NCBI RefSeq assembly: GCF_000698145.1
Contig: NZ_BAXB01000005.1
Coordinates: forward strand, 124,001-188,000
Source: Geomicrobium sp. JCM 19039
GTDB lineage: Bacteria > Bacillota > Bacilli > Bacillales > Marinococcaceae
Length of the DNA stretch: 64,000 nt
Direction: 5' to 3'
Below the pieces are notes generated by a model, which worked only from the letters and a program-made list of their open reading frames with translations, had not been told where the DNA came from and searched no databases. The position numbers and the translations under genes were made by a program. Each line of letters opens with the position of its first letter. Within the stretch, counting starts at the first letter, position 1. Shown one piece after another: positions 35,038-43,109 of the stretch.

Positions 35038-35543
35038 GTAAATACCCCCTCTTCTAATTGAAGTAGCTGTTTTTTCATCGCTAAACCACCACGAAAACCG
35101 GTTAGTTTACCGTTTTTACCGATCACACGATGGCAAGGAACGGCAATCATAACGGGATTTTTCGCAATGGCATTGCTCACAGCCCGAACGCTTGTTGGTC
35201 GGTGGAGTGCACGTGCCACGTCCGAGTAGCTCTTCGTTTGCCCATATGAAATTTGACATAATTCATTCCATACTTGTTTTTGAAAAGGGGTTCCGACGAG
35301 ATGAATCGAAATATCGATGGTGTTCGCTTTTTGAAGTAAATAGTGTTGCAAAGCATTCTCGTAAGGTTCTGTCACGAGCGGGTCAGTCGTTAATACTGCG
35401 TCTGGTAAGTTTCGGTCTAGCCACGCTTTTGTTGTCGAATAAGATTCGGTAGGAGCCCCGACATAACAAAGCCCATACTCACTAATTAATAAATCACAAT
35501 GGCTGTCTTTTGAAACTGTGATGTTCGTGTAGTAAACATTCAT
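35034..35543 (-). CDS. adaB: Methylated-DNA--protein-cysteine methyltransferase (AdaB/Ogt)
   Basis: A 169-residue suicide DNA-repair enzyme with start ATG 35543 overlapping the adaA stop as ATGA. The active-site motif PCHRVIG has its acceptor cysteine at C137, and the helix-turn-helix GQTKSYSDVARAL and arginine-finger region RPTSVRAVSNAIAKNP precede it. It removes methyl groups from O6-methylguanine and O4-methylthymine in DNA by irreversible transfer to its own cysteine. Coupled translation with adaA matches the adaA-adaB adaptive-response operon of B. subtilis. Confidence 0.94.
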   Translation of the reverse strand: MNVYYTNITVSKDSHCDLLISEYGLCYVGAPTESYSTTKAWLDRNLPDAVLTTDPLVTEPYENALQHYLLQKANTIDISIHLVGTPFQKQVWNELCQISYGQTKSYSDVARALHRPTSVRAVSNAIAKNPVMIAVPCHRVIGKNGKLTGFRGGLAMKKQLLQLEEGVFT

Positions 35544-36091
35544 CGTTTCCCCTCCTCATTTCGAAATTGTTGTGGTGTACTGTGCATAACCTTGTCAAAC
35601 GTTCGCTGAAATGATGAACGATTCGTATACCCGACAGTTCGTGCAATTTCAGCGATTGATTTGTGCGTATGAACGAGAAGTTCAGCTGCTTTTTGCATAC
35701 GCATGTATGTGAGTGTTTGTTTTGGCGTTTCCCCAGTTTGTGCTTTATAGATCTTTTGCAGGTGGGCAGAGTCTTTATGAAGTTTCATTGAAAGCCATCT
35801 CAAAGTGACGGGCTCGTCTAAATGATTTCTAAGCAAAGAAGTCATTGTTTGTGCAAGCCGTGCGTTTGGCTGTAATTGTTCCCGTGGTTCGCAGCGTTTA
35901 CAAGGTCGATAACCTTGCCGTTCTGCATCTTCAGCTCGTTGAAACACCTGTACGTGAGAGCGTTTTGGTTGGCGGGAGCGGCAAGACGGTTTGCAATAGA
36001 TTTTCGTCGTTTGAACCGCGTATACAAATATAGAATCAAAGGTCGAATCATTGTCAACAATGGCTTGCCAATCGATATCGGTTGCTTGCAC
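35540..36091 (-). CDS. adaA: Methylphosphotriester-DNA methyltransferase and activator AdaA
   Basis: A 183-residue protein whose start is GTG 36091, six bases after GAGGTG. The N-terminal Ada zinc domain carries the four-cysteine centre C33, C37, C64 and C67 (KIYCKPSC and PCKRC), in which one Cys accepts the methyl group from DNA phosphotriesters. The C-terminal half is an AraC-type DNA-binding domain (PVTLRWLSMKLHKDSAHLQKIYK, then SIAEIARTVGYTNRSSFQRTF). On methylation the protein activates its own operon, so it should control the adaA-adaB-radical SAM unit. Confidence 0.94.
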   Translation of the reverse strand: MQATDIDWQAIVDNDSTFDSIFVYAVQTTKIYCKPSCRSRQPKRSHVQVFQRAEDAERQGYRPCKRCEPREQLQPNARLAQTMTSLLRNHLDEPVTLRWLSMKLHKDSAHLQKIYKAQTGETPKQTLTYMRMQKAAELLVHTHKSIAEIARTVGYTNRSSFQRTFDKVMHSTPQQFRNEEGKR

Positions 36092-36634
36092 GTCATCACC
36101 TCACTGCTACTATACGAAAGAATGGTGTAAATAGAAAGTGTAGAAGAATGGAATCACAAGATTTGTGAATCCTCATCTAGTCTTCAAGTGAACTTCACAC
36201 AAACTACAGATAGGGTCTGTAGTTTAAAATATGTAAACAGCAAGCTGCCCCCCAGCTAATGCTGAACGTAGCAGAAGATTCTGATGACAATCTATTCATA
36301 TAAAGGAGGGACAAAGAAGCATACCGGGGTGAACGTTGATTAATTCATAAATTCCACATTGACGACAGATGTGCTGACAAAAATCTAATCAAGGAATTGC
36401 AGCAAAAATTAACCTAAAATCCATCAAGATCCCAGCGTAGGTATATCTACGTTGGATCTTGCGCTTCTATAAGAAGATGGAAGTGTTACGTTGTCTTAGT
36501 TCGTAGAACTGCTCGAAAGGCAGTTTTACGAAGGGGTTTCTCTTTAGGAATTCGATGATGAAGTGACTTTTCTTTAAGAGGGGTGTCGGCATCGATTATA
36601 ATGAGCGTATACTATGAAACTGTGGGGACCGTCT
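36092..36634. other. Long intergenic region before the two-component operon
   Basis: No gene is accepted in this 543-bp gap. It holds a perfect 10-bp inverted repeat AAACTACAGA/TCTGTAGTTT with a five-base loop (36201-36225) and a second stem AAGATCC(C)AGCGTAG/CTACGT(T)GGATCTT (36426-36460), neither with a T-tract. A perfect TATAAT at 36597-36602 is the probable -10 of the response-regulator operon, with a weak -35. Confidence 0.5.
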
Positions 36635-37294
36635 ATGAACCGAATACTTGTTGCAGAAGATGATTTAGAGATCCAAGAAATTATAAAGCAATTTCTCATC
36701 GCTGGTGGCTATGATGTGACCACTGCATTGGATGGATTAGAGGCGTATGAATGGATGAAAAATTATTCGTTTGATCTTTGTCTCATTGATGTGATGATGC
36801 CAAACATTGATGGGCTTCAACTTGTAAAAATGATTCGCCAACAATCGAGTGTTCCAATCATTATGCTGACGGCACTTGGTGAAGAAGAGGATCAAGTGCG
36901 TGGGTTTGAAACCGGCATTGATGACTATATGACGAAGCCGTTTTCTTTTCGAATTCTAACAGCGAGAGTCGAAGCGCTGTTACGAAGAGCCAATCAATCG
37001 GAACCCGACACTACGTTGCATTTTGGTAGTATCAAGCTCGATCCTGATCGATACCAAGTGTGGGTAGATGGGTGCGAGGTGACGCTGACAACGAGAGAGT
37101 TTGAAATTGTAAAGTTATTGCTCATGAATCAAGGCATTGTACTGACAAGAGAGAAAATTGTTGAGCAAGTGTGGGGTTACGACTATTTAGGAGAGACGAG
37201 AATGATTGATACACACATAAAAAACGTTAGAAGAAAACTAGGCATTGATACGATTCAAACTGTGAAAGGCGTCGGTTATAAATTGGATGATTAA
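36635..37294 (+). CDS. OmpR-family response regulator
   Basis: A 219-residue DNA-binding response regulator. ATG 36635 is preferred because TGGGGA lies upstream; an in-frame ATG at 36614 has no ribosome site. The receiver domain has the acidic pocket EDD (residues 8-10), phospho-acceptor D52 in CLIDVMMP, T79 and K101 (TKPFSF). The C-terminal winged helix shows LTTREFEIVKLLLMNQG and TIQTVKGVGYKL. It is translationally coupled to the histidine kinase (8-bp overlap). No target genes are identifiable; the divergent or adjacent transporter genes are candidates only. Confidence 0.94.
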   Translation: MNRILVAEDDLEIQEIIKQFLIAGGYDVTTALDGLEAYEWMKNYSFDLCLIDVMMPNIDGLQLVKMIRQQSSVPIIMLTALGEEEDQVRGFETGIDDYMTKPFSFRILTARVEALLRRANQSEPDTTLHFGSIKLDPDRYQVWVDGCEVTLTTREFEIVKLLLMNQGIVLTREKIVEQVWGYDYLGETRMIDTHIKNVRRKLGIDTIQTVKGVGYKLDD

Positions 37295-38737
37295 TCTCAT
37301 TAAGCAACTGTCACCGAATCGAATTACGGGCAAACTGTTTTTAATTTCAGCAGGTACATTACTTACACTTGCGTTTGTGTTTTATGTAGCCCTTTATTTA
37401 TTTCTCCCGAGTTTTTATGAACAGTATAAGGTTGCACAAATTGACGAAGCGGTTGACGAATTGGTCGAGCAAGCACAAGCTAGCCCGTTTCAAGCGATTT
37501 ATGAAGGGATGCAAGAGATTAGTTGGAATCAGAATGTGCATTTTCATCTGCTCGACGAAAACTATACACCGCTACTCTCCTTAAACGCTCGTTCGATTGA
37601 AATCGATGGGGCTTGAACTATAGGGAACGCATCTTAGCCAACCCTGAACATATTGAAGGTTTTTCCGATGGGTACGCAAGGACGATTCCGATTTTAATCG
37701 AAGAGCAGCCGTTTTATTTGTACGTGAACGCTTCTTTGCAGCCGGTGAGTGAGGCGACTGAAGCACTGTTTCTCTTTTTGCCCTACATTATTGTGTTTGC
37801 GATTGTTTTATCTGTTGGGTTTGCCTATGTGTTCTCTAGACAGATCACAAAACCGCTCCTTCAGCTCAATCAATCTGCTCAATCGCTGGCACAGCTGAAC
37901 TTCACCGATAAAATTGACATGAACCGGAGCGATGAAATCGGTGAATTATCTCAAAGCATCAATCATATGTCTGGGAACTTAGAACAATCGATGGAACGGT
38001 TACAGTCGGCAAATGAGCAACTGCAGACCGACATTGAAAAAGAACGGGCGATTGAAGAGAAAAGAAGAGAGTATTTTTCAGCAGTGTCCCATGAACTAAA
38101 ATCACCGATTACAATTTTAAAAGGGCAGCTTGAAGGCATGCTACACGAAATCGGTCCGTATAAAGACCGGGATGTGTATTTGGCTAAGTCGATTCAGACG
38201 ACCGAAGAGATGGAAAGTCTTTTGCAAAATATGATGAAGCTGTCGAAATTAGAGAGAAGCTTGACGAGTATCGAACGACAAAATATTCACCTCAATTCCC
38301 TCATTAATCAGACGTTGGCGCGACTGGAGTACTTCCAATTAGAACGAGAGATTACGGTCGATAGTCAGCTAGAGGACGACGTGTGGGTTCAGTCAAACGA
38401 AGAACTGTTATCGAGGATTATGTATAACGTCATTCATAACGGCTTTATGTATTCTCCTCAAGGAGAGTGGATGGTCATTCGAGCTGAAAAGGTTTCTAAT
38501 GCTTATGACATTTCAATTGTGAATACAGGCGCAACACTATCAGATAAAGACTTAACGGCTGTTTTTGCCCCGTTTTATCGTGTAGAAAAGTCCCGAAACA
38601 AAAACAGTGGCGGTAGTGGCGTTGGTTTGTATCTCGTTCAACAAATGGCTGAAGCATTGTCCTACCCATACAAATTAGAAAATACCGATGCGGGAGTTCG
38701 GTTTACATTAACGGTGCCGGATGCGAAGAAAAACTAA
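37287..38737 (+). CDS. Sensor histidine kinase with HAMP domain (frameshifted read)
   Basis: About 483 residues, overlapping the regulator gene by 8 bp. Two transmembrane helices (about residues 18-38 and 162-182) flank an extracytoplasmic sensor domain of about 120 residues. A HAMP region follows (RQITKPLLQLNQSAQSLAQ), then the dimerisation and phospho-acceptor H-box FSAVSHELKSPITIL, and the ATPase core with N-box MYNVIHNGFMYSP and G-box GGSGVGLYLVQQMAE. The frame breaks near 37612 (EIDGA then LNYRERILANPEH), consistent with one missing base. The signal sensed is unknown. Confidence 0.92.
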
Positions 38738-38776
38738 AGCGATGAGATTCGCAGAATACGAATCTCATCGCTTTCG
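38737..38776. terminator. Bidirectional terminator between kinase and MATE genes
   Basis: AAGCGATGAGATTCG pairs with CGAATCTCATCGCTT around a seven-base loop, with T's following on the plus strand. Confidence 0.8.
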
Positions 38777-38786
38777 TGTTCCCTCT

Positions 38787-40130
38787 TTATTCTTCTGCAA
38801 AAATCCGCTTTTGGTCCCACTTCCCATAGCGGTAGTACAGATAGGCAAATAAACTACCGATGAGAAGGCTGATTCCCATCCCAATTCCGATGCCAATTTC
38901 CCCGAATAACGAGGAACAAAGCGCGGTAATTGGGTATCTTAATACCCAAAAAGAGATAATGTTCAATGCGAGAACTTGATACATCGCTCCCGACGCTCTT
39001 ACGATCCCATTCAACACGAAGTTTATGCCAAGAAACGGATAGCACAAGGCAACGATTTGTAAGTAACGAGTCGCAAACAAAACCGCATCTGGATCTTGGA
39101 TGAATAAACGCACGCCGTATTCCGCAAACAGCACAATGACCGTTGCAATGGCAAACATAATGACGAGATTATAAAGAACCGCATATTTAGCGAGCGTTCT
39201 TACGCGATCCCACTGTTCATCTCCAATATTTTGTCCTGCCATACTATTCACAGCCGTCCCAAGGGCCATGGCGGGAAGCATAATTAAGCTGTCTAAACGT
39301 TGAGCAGCGCTAAATCCAGCAACAACATCACTACCAAAGCTCGTCACCACGCTCATAATGGCCGCAACACCTGCCGCGATTACTGACATTTGCAACCCTG
39401 AAGGAATGCCGAGTTTTAAGATCAAACCAATTTCTTGTTTAGAGGGCAAGTGTGGCATAGTAAATGGTGCTAGCTGTCTTTTGATGATGTACATAACACC
39501 GAACAAAAAGGCAGTCCCCTGAGAAGCAAGCGTCGCATAAGCAGCCCCTTCAATGCCCCAGCCAAATCCGCTGATGAACAGCGGGTCTAAACCGATGTTT
39601 AAAACCACCGCGAGCAATACGATGCGAAGAGGCGTTTTGCTATCGCCGAGCGCACGTAAGATCGTACTAATAAAGGTATACCCAAAAAGAAAGAGAATGC
39701 CTAGAAAATTAATACGCAAATAGGCGTCTGCTGAAGCGAGCATAGCTTCAGGCGTGCCGATTAATAAGAGTAACTGCTCGCTAAACCAATAGCCTGCAGC
39801 ACCTACAGATAGGGCAATGAGTGTCATAACGACAACAAATGCGTTTAAGTATCGCTTTAAGCCGGTTTGGTCATTTTTGCCACGTTGTTGAGAAAGGATC
39901 GTTAACGATGCGTTGTTCAAACCAATGACGAATGAGAGAACGGTAAAGATGATCGTACTGGAAACGGCGACAGCACCGAGTGCATTAGCGCCAAGCAAGT
40001 TACCGACCCATAAGCTGTCAGTGATCTGGAATGATGATTGAAGTAAGTTGGCGAGCATAATGGGCCCAGAAAACAGCAACAACGGCTTAAACAATGGGCC
40101 TTGGGTGAAATCTTGTTGGTGTTGTTTCAT
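38787..40130 (-). CDS. MATE family efflux transporter
   Basis: A 447-residue membrane protein with twelve predicted helices, starting at ATG 40130 behind AAAGGA. MATE hallmarks are the N-terminal PIMLANLLQSSFQITDSLWVG, the pseudo-repeat GIPSGLQMSVIAAGVAAIMSVV opening the second half, and AAQRLDSLIMLPAMALGTAVNSMAGQNIG. The family exports drugs and cations in exchange for Na+ or H+. Its 3' end is convergent with the two-component system, so a regulatory link is possible but not shown. The substrate is unknown. Confidence 0.93.
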   Translation of the reverse strand: MKQHQQDFTQGPLFKPLLLFSGPIMLANLLQSSFQITDSLWVGNLLGANALGAVAVSSTIIFTVLSFVIGLNNASLTILSQQRGKNDQTGLKRYLNAFVVVMTLIALSVGAAGYWFSEQLLLLIGTPEAMLASADAYLRINFLGILFLFGYTFISTILRALGDSKTPLRIVLLAVVLNIGLDPLFISGFGWGIEGAAYATLASQGTAFLFGVMYIIKRQLAPFTMPHLPSKQEIGLILKLGIPSGLQMSVIAAGVAAIMSVVTSFGSDVVAGFSAAQRLDSLIMLPAMALGTAVNSMAGQNIGDEQWDRVRTLAKYAVLYNLVIMFAIATVIVLFAEYGVRLFIQDPDAVLFATRYLQIVALCYPFLGINFVLNGIVRASGAMYQVLALNIISFWVLRYPITALCSSLFGEIGIGIGMGISLLIGSLFAYLYYRYGKWDQKRIFAEE

Positions 40131-40237
40131 ACTCGAATTCCTTTCAAACGAAAGCGTTCCATCTAGTATAACCGCTCTCTATGCATTTGTCCCTGTTCAT
40201 AATTCTACGACAATTGACAAAATCATACATCTAACTC

Positions 40238-40266
40238 TTCCACTCTTACTAAGGTGCTGATATAAT
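40238..40266 (+). promoter_or_regulatory. Sigma-A-like promoter upstream of the YkyA-like gene
   Basis: TTCCAC at 40238-40243 and a perfect TATAAT at 40261-40266 (with an upstream TGA) are 17 bp apart. Confidence 0.5.
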
Positions 40267-40286
40267 AAATATGGTTTATGATTTCT

Positions 40287-40320
40287 AAAACTGGCAATTT
40301 TTACGTGCCGGTTTTTCTTT
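40287..40320 (+). terminator. Terminator-like hairpin in the leader of the YkyA-like gene
   Basis: AAAACTGGCA (40287-40296) pairs with TGCCGGTTTT (40306-40315), one G-U pair included, followed by TCTTTT. It lies about 15 nt after the predicted transcription start and about 93 bp before the start codon. Confidence 0.6.
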
Positions 40321-40412
40321 TGCCAATGGAGGAAAAAAGATCTAGGAAATCAGGCGCATCTCTAGTAACATTGTCGATAACGCTCAGGTTTAGAAACAGG
40401 GAGGAGAAACAA

Positions 40413-41069
40413 ATGAAAAAGATGAACTTGGTGCTTGGTGCTGCTAGTACGGCACTTTTACTCGCTGCATGTAATGGCACTGACGAGCCGAGCAGCACAG
40501 AAGAGGCAGGCACTGCATTTGATAGCATAGAGTCGCAACACGAGACGATCATCAGTGCAGCTCATAACATTTTGGAACAAGAAAGAGACTTGCAAATTCA
40601 TTTTGAAGAAGACTTGGCAGATGACGCAAACGGTGCATTGACAGAAGGTTCAGGGCAAGTTGCTGAGAATGTAAGCGCTCGTGAACAGTACTTCAATGAA
40701 ATCGAATCGGCATACGCTCAAATGGAATCTGACTTGTCCACCGTTGAGCTCGTTTTAGAAAACGGTAATGCTGAAGAACTTCCGAGTGATCTTGAAGAAA
40801 CAGCATCTAGTTTAGCGGATGCTAAAAGTGGTATTTCTTCATTTATCTCACAATATAGTGCCAATCTAGAGCGTCATCAACAATATTTTGATGGTCTAGG
40901 AAGTGAAGAAGCCGATTTTCAAATGTTGGCAGATGGCATTGAAACGTTAAATGATTCTAATGTCGAAACACTTCCAGCTTGGGACGAGTTAGAAGAAGCG
41001 TTACTTACGATTGAAGAAATTCTCGCAGACTTTGAAATGGACGTTGAGGAAGAAGAGGGAGAGGAATAA
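40413..41069 (+). CDS. YkyA-like lipoprotein
   Basis: A 218-residue lipoprotein. ATG 40413 is preferred behind AGGGAGGAG; in-frame codons upstream lack a ribosome site. The lipobox is LLAAC (Cys at about residue 20). The mature part is almost wholly helical and acidic (EESQ-rich heptads such as EQYFNEIESAYAQMESDLSTVELVLENGN), which matches the YkyA family of cell-surface lipoproteins of unknown function. Three bases separate its stop from the next start, so it forms an operon with the acidic glycosidase-like gene. Confidence 0.8.
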   Translation: MKKMNLVLGAASTALLLAACNGTDEPSSTEEAGTAFDSIESQHETIISAAHNILEQERDLQIHFEEDLADDANGALTEGSGQVAENVSAREQYFNEIESAYAQMESDLSTVELVLENGNAEELPSDLEETASSLADAKSGISSFISQYSANLERHQQYFDGLGSEEADFQMLADGIETLNDSNVETLPAWDELEEALLTIEEILADFEMDVEEEEGEE

Positions 41070-41072
41070 TTA

Positions 41073-42494
41073 ATGAATAAACCTTTGAAACTATCAACTT
41101 TATTGTTTGCTGGCTGGTTTGCACTGAGCATTGGGGTGACTGACGTATCTGCAGAAGAAGAGGCTGAAGAAACGGATGCGGATACTGAAGAAGAAACAGA
41201 AGAAGACGATGCAGAAGAAGACAGTGATGAAGCTGAAGATGAAGTCGAAGAAGATCGCTTGTTTGACGTTCCTTCAGAAGAAGATCGACTCTTGTTCCTC
41301 CCACGCCTAATTCCTGATCGATTTACATACGATAGCGGCATTGAGATTGAATATCCTCAAGACGGTGTGAGAGGTGTGTATTCTACCGCGTATTCAGCAG
41401 GTGGGGACCGGTTCGAAACGTTAGTTGACCTGCTAGATCGTACCGAATTGAATTCAATGGTTATTGACATTAAAGACGATCACGGCAATATTACTATTGA
41501 CACGGACTCTGAAGATGAGCGAATTCAAAACAACTCACAAGCCATTATTTCTGATGTTGACGGGATGATGGAGACACTTGAAGATTCAGAGATCTATCCG
41601 ATTGCGCGTGTAGTTGTTTTTAAAGATCGTGTACTTGGTGAAAGTGAACCTCAACTTTCTTATACCGAGCCAGATGGCTCAATGTGGGAAAACTATGGTG
41701 ATGTGTTTGTTAGTGCATTCTCTGAAGAAGTTTGGGAGTACAATGTTGAAGTAGCTAGAGAGGCTGCAAAGGCTGGGTTTAAAGAGATTCAATTTGATTA
41801 TATTCGTTTTCCAGAAAACCTCGCATCTAATGAAGATCGCTTAAATTTTGATTACGGTCAATACGGCGATATGGACGTTGAGAGTTCTGAGAAGCGGTTC
41901 CGAGCGGTTACAGATTTTGTTGAATACGCCCGTGAAGAACTAAGAGAATACGGTGTGAAAGTTTCTGTTGATATTTTCGGTGAGCCCGTTCGTCTACCTG
42001 ACGGTGCACCAACGATTGGCCAAGACTATCAACGAATTGCAGAACACGTAGACATTATCTCTGCCATGCCTTATCCAAGTCACTGGGGTGTTGGGCACAT
42101 TGAAGGAATTCCAATTCCAGATCTGGAGCCTTACAATGTTATGGATTGGTTTTCACAAATGGAAAACGATGTTTTAAGTGAATTGGACAACCCACCGGTT
42201 TCGAGACCGTGGCTTCAAGACTTTACAGCTTCCTATCTTGGATCTGGGAATTATATGAGCTATGGGGTAGCTGAAGTTGAAGCGCAAATTCAAGCGCTAT
42301 ATGACAACGATATCTACGAGTTCCTCCTTTGGAATGCGGGCAACTCGTATACTGAAGGCGTCGACTATACGCTCGGTCGCGACATTGAAATCGCGGGCGC
42401 TGATGAGAAGGCAGAGCGTGAAGATGAAGAAGTTGATGAAGAAGACAGTGATGAGGAAACTGACGATGAGAACGAGGACGAAGATGAGGAATAA
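41073..42494 (+). CDS. Secreted putative glycoside hydrolase, DUF4015 type, with acidic tails
   Basis: A 473-residue exported protein. A signal peptide (MNKPLKLSTLLFAGWFALS, cut near SAEEE) is followed by about 35 residues that are nearly all Glu, Asp and Thr. The core begins at VRGVYSTAYSAGGDRFETLVDLLDRTELNSMVIDIKDD and continues with VFKDRVL, FKEIQFDYIRFPE, VSVDIFGEPVRLP and AMPYPSHWGVGHIEGIP, a TIM-barrel layout typical of the DUF4015 putative hydrolases. The C-terminus is a second Asp/Glu-rich tail. The acidic tails suggest work outside the cell in salty or alkaline conditions. A strong terminator follows. Confidence 0.85.
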   Translation: MNKPLKLSTLLFAGWFALSIGVTDVSAEEEAEETDADTEEETEEDDAEEDSDEAEDEVEEDRLFDVPSEEDRLLFLPRLIPDRFTYDSGIEIEYPQDGVRGVYSTAYSAGGDRFETLVDLLDRTELNSMVIDIKDDHGNITIDTDSEDERIQNNSQAIISDVDGMMETLEDSEIYPIARVVVFKDRVLGESEPQLSYTEPDGSMWENYGDVFVSAFSEEVWEYNVEVAREAAKAGFKEIQFDYIRFPENLASNEDRLNFDYGQYGDMDVESSEKRFRAVTDFVEYAREELREYGVKVSVDIFGEPVRLPDGAPTIGQDYQRIAEHVDIISAMPYPSHWGVGHIEGIPIPDLEPYNVMDWFSQMENDVLSELDNPPVSRPWLQDFTASYLGSGNYMSYGVAEVEAQIQALYDNDIYEFLLWNAGNSYTEGVDYTLGRDIEIAGADEKAEREDEEVDEEDSDEETDDENEDEDEE

Positions 42495-42496
42495 AT

Positions 42497-42530
42497 GAAT
42501 GAGCGACCCCAATTGGGGTCGCTCATTTTT
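42497..42530 (+). terminator. Intrinsic terminator after the DUF4015 gene
   Basis: GAATGAGCGACCCC pairs with GGGGTCGCTCATT around AATT and is followed by a run of T's. Confidence 0.92.
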
Positions 42531-42560
42531 TCTGCTCTACACTAAATGTTGGGTTATTGT

Positions 42561-43011
42561 TCTATATAAGTTGAACGAAAGAATTGCTTCAAGAACCAAT
42601 AGTAAGCTTGGTAAAGTGGAAACCTGTGCTCGAGTTGCCCCGAACGGTTCTCAAGTTGAGGAGTATCGCAGGAAAAGCGATGGATTCTCATAAACTAGGG
42701 AACAGATCACCGGGTCATGTGTACATCCCCACCCCGAAGTACCCACAAGACGTCGGCGCCGAACCGAGTCCGATTTGGCTTCGGCATCGCTCAGACCGAC
42801 AGGGTGCTCGCTTATGGGCATTGAATTTGCACTGCAGTTGGAACAAACTGCGCAGGAGTTTAGCGGAATGATCGCCAAAATCATTAAATTAGGCAAACTT
42901 GCGCGTAGAACGTGTAAACTAGCGCGCAAAAGGCACCCAGCACCGCGCTACTCACCCAACCCCACTCCTAACAGCGCAAATCAAGAAAATGTAAAATTCA
43001 TACTATATAGA
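42561..43011. repeat. Miniature repeat element, core type B, copy 4
   Basis: It begins TCTATATAAGTTGAACG and ends TTCATACTATATAGA, an imperfect terminal inverted repeat. Its core matches copy 2 without the internal duplication, including CATGTGTACATCCCC, GGGCATTGAATTTGC and GCGCAAAAGGCACCCAGCACC phrases. It fills the gap between a terminator and the LexA-controlled polymerase promoter. Reading frames inside are short and unsupported. Confidence 0.65.
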
Positions 43012-43049
43012 GCCGGAAGTAAAATATTTATGTGAAGTTCCCTTGTCAC

Positions 43050-43078
43050 TTGAAGAACGATCATACGTTCGCTATAAT
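43050..43078 (+). promoter_or_regulatory. Promoter of the Y-family polymerase gene
   Basis: TTGAAG (43050-43055) and a perfect TATAAT (43073-43078) are 17 bp apart. The LexA-like box lies inside the spacer. Confidence 0.7.
43058..43071. promoter_or_regulatory. LexA (DinR) box
   Basis: CGATCATACGTTCG matches 12 of 14 positions of the Bacillus SOS box (CGAACRNRYGTTYC) on both strands and sits between -35 and -10 of the polymerase promoter. Confidence 0.75.
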
Positions 43079-43109
43079 AAATGTATACGAAAACAGGGAG
43101 GAAGTGGCC

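Larger units (their letters stand above)
40131..40412. other. Divergent regulatory gap with promoter and attenuator-like hairpin
   Basis: The gap separates the MATE and YkyA-like genes. It contains a promoter-like pair and a terminator-like hairpin (both listed) between the promoter and the start codon of the YkyA-like gene. No other gene is visible. Confidence 0.5.

Noticed and set aside
41005-41341. Antisense frames rich in Ser or Leu in the acidic-tail region
   Set aside because: They arise from reading GAA/GAT-rich codons on the other strand.
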